Assembly: GCA_963834405.1 (NCBI GenBank)
Contig: CAWIBX010000007.1
Coordinates: 372,001 to 436,000, forward strand
Direction of reading: 5' to 3'
DNA length: 64,000 nucleotides
Source of the DNA: Bog-473 sp963834405
Lineage (GTDB): Bacteria; Actinomycetota; Acidimicrobiia; Acidimicrobiales; RAAP-2
The notes beneath the pieces were generated by a model. It ran no database searches. It saw nothing but the letters and a program-made list of their open reading frames with translations, and was not told the origin of the DNA. The number at the start of each line of letters is the position of its first letter. Within the stretch, counting starts at the first letter, position 1. The position numbers were made by a program, and so were the translations under genes. Shown here one piece after another: positions 53,973 through 63,279 of the stretch.

Positions 53973-54803
53973 TCAGATTACGTCCGCGAAGGTCCGCTCT
54001 CGGCTCTCGAACACCAGTACTCCCACCAGGAAGACAGCGACTGACACCACGAAGGAAAGGATGATGTACAGGGCTCTTGGTGCTGGCTGCCCGAGGAGAG
54101 ACCAACGGAATTCCTCGATCACCCACGTTAGAGGATTGAGTTCGAAGAAGACAAGGTATTTTTGCGGCACGGCGTCAAGGGAGTAAGCAATCGGCGTGGC
54201 GTACAGAAGCATCTGCAACGCGACCGGAATGACGTAGGCGATATCGCGATAATTGACCATAAGGCTGGATGCGGTCAGGCCAATGCCGCATGCAAGAAGG
54301 ATGGCCAGGAACGTCCACACCGGAAGAAGGAGCGCCGACCACCCGGGATTGATGCCGTAGATGAGTAACAGGATGACCATCATCCCCAGCGAAACGACAA
54401 AGTCCACGAGCACCGAGTACACGACGGCCAGAGGCACGAGTATTCGGGGAAAGAACACCTTCGACACTAACGCTGAGTTAGAGATCAGCGATGATGATGC
54501 TCTCGATATGATACCACTGAAGAGGTTCCAGGCCAGCAGCCCGGCGAATGTGAAAACGAAATATGGCGTGCCGCCAGTTGGCAGTTTTGCGATTCCCCCA
54601 AAGACGAGGCTGAAGATTCCGGCTCCAAGCAGTGGCTGCAAGACCACCCAGACGATGCCCAAAGCTGTCTGACGGTAGCGAAGGGTGACATCCCGAGCGC
54701 CAAATCGGAGTAGTACCTCTCGAGCTTCCCATAGGTGCCGAACGTTGGGCAGCGAGATCTTGCCGGGTGGCGTGATGACGATGCGTTGAGGCTCTCTGGT
54801 CAT
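53973..54803 (-). CDS. wzm: ABC-2 type polysaccharide export permease (Wzm-like)
   Basis: 276 residues from ATG 54803, overlapping the ATPase stop by ATGA. The N-terminal RHLWEAREVLLRFGARDVTL and RYRQTALGIVWVVLQPLLGA are the amphipathic and first-helix signature of Wzm/TagG permeases. Six transmembrane segments follow, with GIISRASSSLISNSALVSKV and FFPRILVPLAV in the first cytoplasmic loop, and NPLTWVIEEFRWSLLG as the conserved C-terminal motif. With the ATPase it exports complete lipid-linked polysaccharide across the membrane. Confidence 0.94.
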   Translation of the reverse strand: MTREPQRIVITPPGKISLPNVRHLWEAREVLLRFGARDVTLRYRQTALGIVWVVLQPLLGAGIFSLVFGGIAKLPTGGTPYFVFTFAGLLAWNLFSGIISRASSSLISNSALVSKVFFPRILVPLAVVYSVLVDFVVSLGMMVILLLIYGINPGWSALLLPVWTFLAILLACGIGLTASSLMVNYRDIAYVIPVALQMLLYATPIAYSLDAVPQKYLVFFELNPLTWVIEEFRWSLLGQPAPRALYIILSFVVSVAVFLVGVLVFESRERTFADVI

Positions 54804-56008
54804 GACGTGTAGGAGAATTGCGGAAGCACGATCCCTCGTGACGAGCCCTCGGTACCCATGTTGTTGGGGTACGGAATGATCGGGAGGACCTCGAATGCAG
54901 CAGCGCCCTCCCACAGGTCGAGAATCCCCGTCTTGCAGAGAAAGAGATCAACGGTGTATCGCCCTGGTTGGAGCCACGGTCCTTCCAACCGAAGTGTCCC
55001 CTTCGAGGTGACGTCGGGATCCAGCCAGAAGCCGACGGAACGAGAGTCACACTGAGCGATCGTTACCCCGTCCGCATTGTTGATGTGGCATGACACAAAG
55101 TACGAGCCAACGACTGAAGGATTTCGGGTAGTGGTGAATTGGATTTCCTTCGTTTCGGCCGGTTCGTAGACATCCTTGGCGGCCGCGGCGCCCGCGAAGC
55201 GGAGCTCTCCCGTTCCCGGACGTCTGCTGGGTTCTTGGTGTTCGAGTGCGATTGCTGCAAAGCTCTGCTTGTAACTCTCTAGGGCGCCCTCGACGGACCC
55301 ATGCGAGACCAGGTTGCCCCGCTCCATGTAGATGGCAGACGTACACAATGACTGGACGGTCGGCAGTTGATGGCTCACGAGAAGGACAGTTCGTCCGCTT
55401 CGAACGACCTCGCGCATCTTGCCGAGGCATTTCACTTGGAAATCGGCGTCGCCCACGGCCAGTACTTCGTCGACCGCGAGGATCTCGCTCTCCAGGTGTG
55501 CCGCGACCGAGAAAGCGAGACGAATGTACATCCCGGTGGAGTACCGTTTGACCTGAGTGTCCAGGAATCTGCTGACGCCGGAAAAATCGATGATGTCGTC
55601 GAAACGTCGGGTGATCTCCTTCTTCTTCATTCCGAGCAGGGTGCCGTTGAGGAAGACGTTCTCTCGTCCCGTCAGCTCGGGGTGGAACCCTGTTCCGACC
55701 TCCAACAGGCTGCCGACCCGCCCGCCGAGTTCGACTCGCCCGGCGCTGGGTGCGGTGATCCTCGTAAAAACCTTAAGAAGTGTGCTTTTCCCAGCACCAT
55801 TCCTTCCGATGATGCCGAGTGCCTCACCCCATGGGACATCGAAGCTGACATCCTGCAGCGCCGAAAGAAAGTCGACCTCGCTGCGAGCGAGGGGATTCCT
55901 AAGGCGTGCCTTAAGAGCCTCGCGCGCGGTGGTTGGACGATCTGCCCGATGGAGGAGACGGTACGTCTTTGACAGCCCCGCGACAGAGATCGCAGCCTCC
56001 GTCCGCAT
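54800..56008 (-). CDS. wzt: ABC polysaccharide exporter ATPase with C-terminal carbohydrate-binding-like domain (Wzt-like)
   Basis: 402 residues from ATG 56008. Walker A GIIGRNGAGKSTLLKVF, signature YSTGMYIRLAFSVAAHL, Walker B LAVDEVLAVGD and H-loop LLVSHQ are intact, and GSLLEVGTGFHPELTGRENV is the Wzt-specific segment. Residues about 255-402 form an extra domain with FAIALEHQE and later beta strands (GTLRLEGPWLQPGRYTVDLF), matching the Wzt C-terminal domain that recognises the modified end of the O-polysaccharide. In such systems the chain stops with a methyl or other cap, which the methyltransferases nearby could add. Confidence 0.95.
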   Translation of the reverse strand: MRTEAAISVAGLSKTYRLLHRADRPTTAREALKARLRNPLARSEVDFLSALQDVSFDVPWGEALGIIGRNGAGKSTLLKVFTRITAPSAGRVELGGRVGSLLEVGTGFHPELTGRENVFLNGTLLGMKKKEITRRFDDIIDFSGVSRFLDTQVKRYSTGMYIRLAFSVAAHLESEILAVDEVLAVGDADFQVKCLGKMREVVRSGRTVLLVSHQLPTVQSLCTSAIYMERGNLVSHGSVEGALESYKQSFAAIALEHQEPSRRPGTGELRFAGAAAAKDVYEPAETKEIQFTTTRNPSVVGSYFVSCHINNADGVTIAQCDSRSVGFWLDPDVTSKGTLRLEGPWLQPGRYTVDLFLCKTGILDLWEGAAAFEVLPIIPYPNNMGTEGSSRGIVLPQFSYTS

Positions 56009-56281
56009 GCCCCAAATCGTATAAGATTGGCGCAGGCTACCCAGACATCGGGATTCGGGGTTCACCTTTACCACCTACCCATGGGCGCTGGAGTGAGGTA
56101 CCGGGAAATAACCTGCTTTGTGCAGCAACGTCCGCAGCCAAAGGGTCTTCGTTAAGGTATAGAGGTGAGGCGTAGGTGGCTGACTTGATGCCGCTCCCGC
56201 GTACCTCCGACGGTTGGTCACCCCAGGCCCGGTCACACGAGCGAGCGCTGCGGGCGCAATCATTGCCGGCGAGCTAGAGAC

Positions 56282-57241
56282 ATGACGGCTGAGTTGCACG
56301 ACTACGAAGGTCCGAGTGTCTCGATCATAATAATTACCTTTCAGCGCCCGACCTATGTGGAGAAGAATCTTCAGCACCTCCAAGCACAGATCGAACCTGT
56401 CGACCAAGTGCTCGTGGTTGACGCGTCGACCGACACAGCAACGCAAGAAGTGTGCAAGCGGTTCCCGTTCGCTGCATATGTCCGCAATACCCAAGGGGCG
56501 GGCAACATGGCGAATTCTCGCAACGTCGGACTCCGCCTCGCTTCCTGTGACGTCATCGCGTTCTTGGATGACGACGCGTACGTTGAACCGAACTATGCCC
56601 GAGCGCTGAGGGCCTTTTGTCATGGCCATCCTAACGCGGGCTTGGGTTGTGCCCGAACGCTGAATAGCGCTCAGATCGACGCTGCACCATCGGTGCGAGT
56701 ACTCGGCCGGCGCACTGCGGCGCTCGAGTTCTTTGGCAACTTTGACGCAGACCCCGGCAAAGACGTGCGGATAGACCACGGAATCGGCGCAACAATGTGG
56801 TTTCGCAGGACTGTCATCGATGCGCTAGGGCTATTCAGGGAGTTCTATACGGGAACGTGTATCCGTGAGGACGCAGACACGTTCCTGCGAGCCACCGCAC
56901 TCGGCAACGAAGCATGGTTCGTACGTGACGCCGTCGCATTGCACGTCGCGGCGCCTCATGCACTTGGCCGACGTTTCGACTTGAGGTACTCACACTGGGT
57001 CGGCCGGAACGATGCCATCCTTGCCATCGCCAACTTCGGTCTGTTATCTCGGACCTGCTTGCAAGCGATGGTTCGTGTTGTCCCCGCCAACTTCCGCTAC
57101 GGCGGGCCGTGGTACCGCCGACTCGGACGCACCGCAGTAGTTTGCGCGGGCTGGACCCGCGGCGTCGGATGGGCCATTTCACGAGTGGGTCTTGGACCGC
57201 TTTCGCCCGGTGAACACCGAACTCGGCGGCTAGAGCAATGA
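56282..57241 (+). CDS. Glycosyltransferase family 2
   Basis: 319 residues from ATG 56282, divergent from the ABC exporter. SVSIIIITFQRPTYVEKNLQ is the GT2 first strand, VLVVDASTDTATQEVC the nucleotide loop, NMANSRNVGLRLASCDVIAF the conserved helix and AFLDDDAYVEPNYARAL the DXD-type metal site. HGIGATMWFRRTVIDALGLF and CIREDADTFLRATALG (ED) form the acceptor part. A C-terminal extension of about 70 residues has an amphipathic helix that may touch the membrane. Adds an unknown sugar. Confidence 0.91.
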   Translation: MTAELHDYEGPSVSIIIITFQRPTYVEKNLQHLQAQIEPVDQVLVVDASTDTATQEVCKRFPFAAYVRNTQGAGNMANSRNVGLRLASCDVIAFLDDDAYVEPNYARALRAFCHGHPNAGLGCARTLNSAQIDAAPSVRVLGRRTAALEFFGNFDADPGKDVRIDHGIGATMWFRRTVIDALGLFREFYTGTCIREDADTFLRATALGNEAWFVRDAVALHVAAPHALGRRFDLRYSHWVGRNDAILAIANFGLLSRTCLQAMVRVVPANFRYGGPWYRRLGRTAVVCAGWTRGVGWAISRVGLGPLSPGEHRTRRLEQ

Positions 57242-57756
57242 ATCAACCAGTGTTGGGGTTGGGCCGCGTCCGCTTCGATGTGGCTCGGTTGGTCAGATCC
57301 GGTTCGGCTTGGTGGAGTCCAGGAGGATATTCCTTAAAAATGCGCCACGATCGAGCTGCGTCTTACGGTTCCACCCTGAGGACGACACGCTGGGCATTGA
57401 GTCACGCTCGAGGGGCATTGAGTCACGCTCGAGACGCCGCACTGGGTTTATGTCCGCTCGGGCAAGCCTTTGTTTTAACCTCAGAAGCGAGCACCTTCGA
57501 GGGCCTGGTTTTTTGACGAGCGTCGGTTGCTACTTCCGGAGACGTGGGCACCACGCTGTCGCTCGGACACCGTTGTGAGTCATGCACGCTCACTCCTAAT
57601 CCGTGGGCCGCCATTACCGCGAAGTTGTCCCAGAACTCCTTGACCATCGCCGCGGCCGGGCCAGAGCCTGGCCCAATCGGATGTGACATCTGATGTGTGT
57701 AACCAGCTGCCTGAAATGATTCTGATAGCGTCATCGACGGTCAGGGCCGCTCCAAT
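57242..57756. other. Intergenic stretch with a short tandem repeat
   Basis: No supported gene on either strand. The only structure is the 21-bp tandem repeat at 57392-57433. Confidence 0.45.
57392..57433. repeat. Two perfect tandem copies of a 21-bp unit
   Basis: gggcattgagtcacgctcga plus g occurs twice, at 57392-57412 and 57413-57433, without mismatch. The unit length is a multiple of three, but no gene is evident here. Likely a recent slippage or duplication. Confidence 0.9.
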
Positions 57757-58932
57757 ATGAAGATCCTCCTACTGACGACGGAGTTTCCCCCCGACCGTCC
57801 GGTGGGTGGAGTGGGCACCTACGTCGCCTGCCTAGCATCAGGATTTTCAGAGGTGGGAGCCGACGTGACCGTGCTCCACTTGGGCTCCGAGCGGACCAGG
57901 ACGGAGCAGTTGGCCGCCTCATTGGTCGTTCGCGAGTCCACCACACGGCATCGGGTTCGGCTGCCCAAATTGCCCTTTGCGTCGGGACGGATAACACTCG
58001 CACTGAAGACTAGACACGCTGTCCGGCGGTTGTCTACAAAGTTCGACGTAATCGACGCGCCTAGTTGGGGGAATCTGAATCTCCTGCTTCCCCGTCGCGC
58101 AGCATCCCTTGTTGTATCCACCTTGGTCACGCCGGTCAGCATGGCGGTCGGAGGTGAGGGGGCGAAGTATGGCCTCGATGCGCGGATCGCAAACACCCTC
58201 GAGCGATGGAGCGTCCGACGTTCAGCGCTCGCGATCGCTGACTCGGAGCAACACCTTGCCGAGTTGCGCCGGCGCCATTGGCTGAAGGAAACGCCGGCCG
58301 AGATCGTCTGGCTCCCAGTGAAGATCGATACGGACACCCTTCGACCGCCTGCCCGGCCCCCGGTGATCTTGCAGGTAGGTCGAGTCGAACCGCGGAAGAG
58401 TCTCCACTCCACCGTAGCGGCAGCGGAGCTTTTGACCAAGCGCGGCCTGGATGTGCAGGTCGTTTCGGTAGGGCGAACGGTCGACGGCCCCTACGGAGCA
58501 TTTCGCACGTACCGCGCGTATGTCGATGCCATGGCCGAACGATGCCGTGTTTCAGTAAAGTGTCTCGGTCAACTTGACGACGCAGCACTCGCAAACATTC
58601 GAGCCACAGCCTCCGTCGTCGTCCAGCCCTCTGACTATGAGAGCTTTGGCCTGGCCGCTGCGGAGGCCCTTGCTGCGGGATGCCCTGTCGTCGTATCAGA
58701 CCGCTGCGGCATCGCGGAAGTTGTCCGAGATGCCGTGTGCGCACGAGTCGTACCCGCTGGCGATTCGCATGCGATAGCCGAAGCGGTTGCGGATCTTCTC
58801 AGCGTCTCTCGGGAATCGCTTGCCGATGCTGCCCGCCTTTTGGCAACCACTCGACTCGCGCCACGCGTGATTGCGCGCCACCGGTTGGATCTGTATCAGC
58901 GCTACCTCGGCACGCCGCCCTACTACAAGTAG
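57757..58932 (+). CDS. Glycosyltransferase family 4
   Basis: 391 residues from ATG 57757. KILLLTTEFPPDRPVGGVGT is the acceptor glycine-rich loop. ILQVGRVEPRKSLHSTVAAA and VVQPSDYESFGLAAAEALAA (E-x7-E) identify the donor domain. The middle carries the DVIDAPSWGNL region of the mannosyl-type GT4 group. It is followed 60 bases later by the methyltransferase-like gene on the same strand, so the pair probably glycosylates and methylates the same unit. Confidence 0.92.
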   Translation: MKILLLTTEFPPDRPVGGVGTYVACLASGFSEVGADVTVLHLGSERTRTEQLAASLVVRESTTRHRVRLPKLPFASGRITLALKTRHAVRRLSTKFDVIDAPSWGNLNLLLPRRAASLVVSTLVTPVSMAVGGEGAKYGLDARIANTLERWSVRRSALAIADSEQHLAELRRRHWLKETPAEIVWLPVKIDTDTLRPPARPPVILQVGRVEPRKSLHSTVAAAELLTKRGLDVQVVSVGRTVDGPYGAFRTYRAYVDAMAERCRVSVKCLGQLDDAALANIRATASVVVQPSDYESFGLAAAEALAAGCPVVVSDRCGIAEVVRDAVCARVVPAGDSHAIAEAVADLLSVSRESLADAARLLATTRLAPRVIARHRLDLYQRYLGTPPYYK

Positions 58933-58992
58933 CTCGGCGACACTGCACTGCGAAGATTCGGCCGCCGATAAGCACAGCTATGCTCTACCGGC

Positions 58993-59745
58993 GTGCGTCG
59001 GCCAAGCGTTCAGATGCGTCGACTACGCACCGGCGCCGAGTACTTAGGTACCCGACTCGCCGCGCTGCGAGGCTTCCACGTCGATGGCGAGCGACTTCCC
59101 TACTGGAGAATCCCGTTCAGGATACCAAACGAGCCATGGTCTTTCTGGCGAACCGAGCGCGTCGTCGAGATCACCCTCCTGCGGGAGTTCACTCAGCGGC
59201 GCTCACAAGGCGGCCTTGAACTTGGCAACGTATCTCACCTGTACTTTGCCGATCAACACCGCGTTATAGACAAGTATGAGCAAGGGCCGCGAGTCGAAAA
59301 CATCGACGTAATGGACTTAGCCGATGACAGTCGGGTTGCCTGGATTATGAGCTGCTCGACGCTGGAGCACATTGGCTGGGATGAAGCGACTATCGAACCA
59401 GCCAAGGTGCTCGTCGCCGTCGAGAAGTTGCTCAGAGTGACCCCTCGGCTTTTCGTAACAATTCCGTTAGGTTACAATCCCAACTTGGACGACCACATTA
59501 GGGCCGGGAAAATCGTTCCCACTTGGCAGGCAATCTTTGTCCGGCGCCCGCTCAACAGATGGACACAGGTATACCACTGGCCGCGTCAGTCGCAATATGA
59601 CTTTTTACGCGGACAGGCGACTGCAATCTGGGTCGGAGAGTGGTTCGAAGACGGTAAGCCAACGTTCGGATTGACGCCACGCGACCGCGAGCGCGCGCTC
59701 TATTTCCGCAATCGTCGGGCTGGCATTCAAGATTCGCCACAGTGA
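58993..59745 (+). CDS. Methyltransferase-like protein (degenerate SAM motif)
   Basis: 250 residues from GTG 58993. The pattern GLELGNVSHLYFADQHRVID, VENIDVMDL, AWIMSCSTLEHIGWDEATIE and RLFVTIPLGYNPNLDDHIRA follows a subgroup of class I methyltransferases in glycan clusters (motif I, then STLEH, then V-P-L-G-YNP). Motif I keeps ELGN but lacks further glycines, so SAM binding is not certain. It lies between two GT4 genes on the same strand. Its true role may be methyl transfer or a related enzymatic or structural task. Confidence 0.65.
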   Translation: MRRPSVQMRRLRTGAEYLGTRLAALRGFHVDGERLPYWRIPFRIPNEPWSFWRTERVVEITLLREFTQRRSQGGLELGNVSHLYFADQHRVIDKYEQGPRVENIDVMDLADDSRVAWIMSCSTLEHIGWDEATIEPAKVLVAVEKLLRVTPRLFVTIPLGYNPNLDDHIRAGKIVPTWQAIFVRRPLNRWTQVYHWPRQSQYDFLRGQATAIWVGEWFEDGKPTFGLTPRDRERALYFRNRRAGIQDSPQ

Positions 59746-59799
59746 TGCCAACCCGTCGCCGTACAGAGAACCACGGACAGTGAACGCGCTGGGGGTCCA

Positions 59800-60951
59800 G
59801 TGCCGACCAATAGTCTCATGCGAGCCAGACTCTTGAGTGATAGTTCTGTGCGAGCGCGGACTCGGCCAATCGTTTTCGGAGCGTGGCTGAAAGACGCTAG
59901 AGCGCAGGGTCCGTCTCGCAACCAGTTGATGCTGTCAATTGCGGAGCATCATCCCGTGGTTTTCCTCCAGGCACCGGCGAGATCCCGGGCAATCGACATG
60001 CGCCGCCCTGTCGTCCTTCAGACTGAGGAGAACATCTATATCGCCAGAGATGCTCTTGCTCTCCGGTATCACCGGGTAGGGCGAAGGCTTGCGGCTGTCA
60101 CGGGGTTTCTTGACGGTAGGTTCCTCGCCGCCGAATTAGCAGCGCTCGGATTCGGCGAGCATGTCATGTGGCTCTACGGACTTAACGCCGTCCTAGCTGG
60201 AGGCGTTTCAAACGGTCGTCTGATTTACGACTGCACGGATCCAAACTTCGAGCTGGAGTCCGATCTGGAGTACACGGAGCTTGAATCACGCATAGCAAGA
60301 CGCTCCGCTGTTGTCTTCGCGACCGCCCAGCTGCTCTTTGAACGTATGACCCGACTATCGAGCCGAGCATTTCTTCTGCCGAATGCCGCTCCCAATACGA
60401 TTCTAACGCCTCCGGCCAGGCGGTACAGCGCCGCGCCGCACCCCACTGCAGGATACTTGGGGACAATCGATTGGCGCTTCGCGACTGAGTATGTGCTTCA
60501 CGCCGCGCGAGCGCTGCCAGACGTTGAGTTCGTTATCGCTGGTCGTGTTAACCCCGACCAGAGACACAAAGAGCAGATGCTTCGTTCACTCCCGAACGTA
60601 AAGGTGCTCGGCGCAGTCAGCAATGCGGAAGGCGAGGAACTGTTGAAGTCATGGCACGCCGGCCTCATACCGTTCACTCCTGACACCATCGGTGACTCCA
60701 TTAACCCCGTAAAGATGTTCTCGTACCTAGCGGCCGGTTTGCCCGTTGTGTCATCCGATATTCGAGAATGTCGTGACAATCTCTTCGTGACGACCGCATC
60801 CCTCGGCGAGTTCGGTTGCGCTGTGCGCCGTGCGATTGACCTCGACACATATGAGAGCGCTCTGCAACGCGTCCACTTCGCGGCGGCCAATACTTGGCGC
60901 CACCGAGCTGAGGCAGCTCTTTCTATCCTCCGTCAACAGGCTGTTATCTGA
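59800..60951 (+). CDS. Glycosyltransferase (GT4-like, TuaH-type)
   Basis: 383 residues from GTG 59800; ATG 59818 in frame is as likely. NGRLIYDCTDPNFELESD resembles the YDxxDD block of TuaH/WsaF-type enzymes, and LPNAAP the linker strand. AGYLGTIDWRFATEYVLHAA and FTPDTIGDSINPVKMFSYLA followed by AGLPVVSSDI form the donor domain, with NPVK(MFSYLAAG) as the diagnostic motif of this group. The same overall pattern (VYDVTDD..., KAYEYLATDLPVV) is found in the gene at 61989. Decayed DNA follows it. Confidence 0.85.
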   Translation: MPTNSLMRARLLSDSSVRARTRPIVFGAWLKDARAQGPSRNQLMLSIAEHHPVVFLQAPARSRAIDMRRPVVLQTEENIYIARDALALRYHRVGRRLAAVTGFLDGRFLAAELAALGFGEHVMWLYGLNAVLAGGVSNGRLIYDCTDPNFELESDLEYTELESRIARRSAVVFATAQLLFERMTRLSSRAFLLPNAAPNTILTPPARRYSAAPHPTAGYLGTIDWRFATEYVLHAARALPDVEFVIAGRVNPDQRHKEQMLRSLPNVKVLGAVSNAEGEELLKSWHAGLIPFTPDTIGDSINPVKMFSYLAAGLPVVSSDIRECRDNLFVTTASLGEFGCAVRRAIDLDTYESALQRVHFAAANTWRHRAEAALSILRQQAVI

Positions 60952-61432
60952 GGCGTAATCTACCGGCGGCGTCGAATGTCAGATCACATCGGCGAAGCGT
61001 GGATCGAACTCGTGAGGGCTGCAAGGGCCGGCAGGCGCCAAGGCGCAGCACCTCCTCCAGGAGGTTGCCGAGCTGGAGATCCTCTGTCATGCACCGCATG
61101 GATCTGCGGCTTCCGTGAGCCCAGTAGAGGTCGTGACTGTTCACGACGTGGCTCCACATTGCTTCCCGGACGACGTGGGACCCTATCTCGGAGAACGCTG
61201 AAGACCTCGACGCGGCACGAAGGTTGAGAAAGCCCCTTCGAGACGCTTCGATCTCGCAACACTCAAAGACATGCAACTCGATTTCGAGCTCCACTGAGCA
61301 GCCAGGTCACGTACCAGCTCAAGCAGCATGCCCCTGCATCGGATGTGGCGTCGAACGAGAAGTGTTCGAAGCCGCGCTGTGGTCTATTCCAGGTTTCCCT
61401 TCTGGCCGGGACAGCAGTAGCATCCGCGGTGT
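60952..61432. pseudogene. Decayed stretch with glycosyltransferase remnant
   Basis: At 61092-61116 the plus strand reads HRMDLRLP, and at 61133-61200, in another frame, VTVHDVAPHCFPDDVGPYLG. These blocks are in the same order in the intact GT4 gene at 52576 (HRMDLRLP...VTVHDVAPLRFSDE). DNA similarity covers about 80 bases. The rest is unreadable. A partial, frameshifted paralogue is the best explanation. Confidence 0.65.
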
Positions 61433-61996
61433 TCACTCCGTTCCTCTTGGACTACGAACAACTCGAGCCGGTGAGCCAGCCACGACAACGCCAGCAGCCA
61501 CGTCGCCGGTGACAACGGAGTTCGCCCCGACAATCGCCCCCTTTCCGATCCGGACTCCTCTCGTCACGGTTGCCTTCGATCCGATCCAGACATCGTCTTC
61601 GATCATGACGGACCCGACAAGCGACTCCTGCCGCCGCATCGGCACATCGGCGTCATGAAACCCGTGGTCATGATCGCGGATGGAGACCATCTCTCCGATG
61701 AGACAGTCTTGACCTATCACCAACGACTCTCTCACTCCAAGGGTCACGTGGTGCCCGAAAACCGTATGCGACCCAACGATGAGTATCCCACGGCACTCGA
61801 TAGTCATGTCATGGTCCATCACGACCTTCTGTCCAACCTGCACCCGACCGTCACCCAGTATCAGGAGCCTCAAACCGGACCGTATGTCGCATCCAGATCC
61901 AAATTGGGCCTTCGGGTGCAGAACACGGACGAGAATCAAGCGACACCGGCGGCGCATGGACCACAACGAGCGGCGCACCGTACCTGTGTCAGCCAC
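61433..61996 (-). CDS. Hexapeptide-repeat acyltransferase (LbH family)
   Basis: 187 residues from GTG 61996, overlapping the end of the GT4 gene by 8 bases. Hexapeptide turns ([LIV]-G-x4) run through LLILGDGRVQVGQKVVMDHD, ILIVGSHTVFGHHVTLGVRE and IEDDVWIGSKATVTRGVRIG, with the C-terminal VGANSVVTGDVAAGVVVAGS and PARVV end typical of maltose/galactoside and sugar O-acetyltransferases. The catalytic His is likely in RDHDHGFHD. It would acetylate (or otherwise acylate) the sugar added by the coupled glycosyltransferase. Confidence 0.92.
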   Translation of the reverse strand: MADTGTVRRSLWSMRRRCRLILVRVLHPKAQFGSGCDIRSGLRLLILGDGRVQVGQKVVMDHDMTIECRGILIVGSHTVFGHHVTLGVRESLVIGQDCLIGEMVSIRDHDHGFHDADVPMRRQESLVGSVMIEDDVWIGSKATVTRGVRIGKGAIVGANSVVTGDVAAGVVVAGSPARVVRSPRGTE

Positions 61997-63056
61997 GGCC
62001 GTCGGGCTCCGTAAGTGCGGCGGCTAATTGACGTGCCCGATCGTCCCAGTCGGGCACGTCCCGTCGAAAGCGCTCGTGCCGTCCAGCGGCCCGCTTCACG
62101 GCATTGGCAAAATCGTCGGACTCGAGGAGCAACCCCGGCGCAACTAGGTCCTGGAACCCACTCGTCGGGGTCGCGACGACGGGTAGGTCCGTCGCAAGGT
62201 ACTCATACGCCTTGATCGCATCGAGGCTACGCGTGAACTCCGTCACCACATGAGGGCTGATCAGCACGTCGAAGGCGGTCAACCACGAGGGCACGTCCTG
62301 CGCTCGTACCCTGCCATGTAGGAGTGTCCTCGGATTGGACCTCAGCCGTCGTCGGGAACCTTCGGTCAGACTGTCGGGTCCCACGAGATGCACCCGTCCG
62401 CCTCCCAAGGCTTCCGCTGTGTGCAACACCAAGCCAACGTCCAGTCGTTCATCATGCAGTGTGCCGACATAGCCGACGTGTGGTCCTTCGCTGCCCAGAT
62501 CCCTAGGGTGGGCGCGACGTATGGCGTCAATATCCGCCGCATTGTTGACGATCACTGCGTCCACCCCGTAGCGCTCTTTCCACCTGCGCCAGAGCTCTTC
62601 GCTGCAGACGATGGTGCGAGCTCGTGTCGCCAGCGCATCCTCGGCTGCAACGAGTCGCCGTCGCTCCGGAGGTGTGAGCTCGGCGCTTCTCCAGTCATCG
62701 GTGACGTCGTAGACGACATTGGGCGGGCCGGAGAGAAGCGCTCCGGTCGTGGGATCGTTGATCCACAGCGTGTCGCATCGCCGCGTCAAACTTCTACTCA
62801 AACCGGCGGCAGCAAACCGCAGTCCTCCGAGACGCTTGGGTATTCGCCGGCGAGGCGATATGACGGTCACCCCTGGAACGGGCGACGTCGGCGCTTCAGC
62901 CGAGTCACGCCCTGGGTTGACGAACGTCACGTGCTCCGCGAGCCCGAGTGAGACAAGACGGGCCGCGAGGTGTTGGTTGCGTCTCCACACGTCATCCCAA
63001 GGCTCGAGGCTGATGAGGATGACGCTCCCGAGGTCAGGATCGGGTCTGTCGGTCAT
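61989..63056 (-). CDS. Glycosyltransferase (GT4-like, TuaH-type)
   Basis: 355 residues from ATG 63056. SVILISLEPWDDVWRRNQHL is the N-terminal strand typical of this group, VVYDVTDDWRSAE the YDxTDD motif, VGYVGTLHDERLDVGLVLHT the donor-domain start and LDAIKAYEYLATDLPVVATP the K(A/M)xEYLA motif. The coupled acyltransferase follows. It is divergent from the GT4 gene at 63280, with a 223-base gap that should hold both promoters. Confidence 0.9.
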   Translation of the reverse strand: MTDRPDPDLGSVILISLEPWDDVWRRNQHLAARLVSLGLAEHVTFVNPGRDSAEAPTSPVPGVTVISPRRRIPKRLGGLRFAAAGLSRSLTRRCDTLWINDPTTGALLSGPPNVVYDVTDDWRSAELTPPERRRLVAAEDALATRARTIVCSEELWRRWKERYGVDAVIVNNAADIDAIRRAHPRDLGSEGPHVGYVGTLHDERLDVGLVLHTAEALGGGRVHLVGPDSLTEGSRRRLRSNPRTLLHGRVRAQDVPSWLTAFDVLISPHVVTEFTRSLDAIKAYEYLATDLPVVATPTSGFQDLVAPGLLLESDDFANAVKRAAGRHERFRRDVPDWDDRARQLAAALTEPDGRG

Positions 63057-63279
63057 CGCCGGCGACAGTCACGGCCCAGCTCGGATCGAGGCGCAACACC
63101 GATAGGTTTTCCGGACGAAAACCCTCGATCATTCTGAATGAGACGAAACACGGGACCTCCGGGTGAAGCTAAGAGTGTCGATAGCCTGACCGCGGCTCGG
63201 ATGGTACCCGAGGTGCGAACGGGGTCGGCCATCCCGGTCATCATTCGGTGGATCGATCGCTACCGAATAGGCTCTCGCC

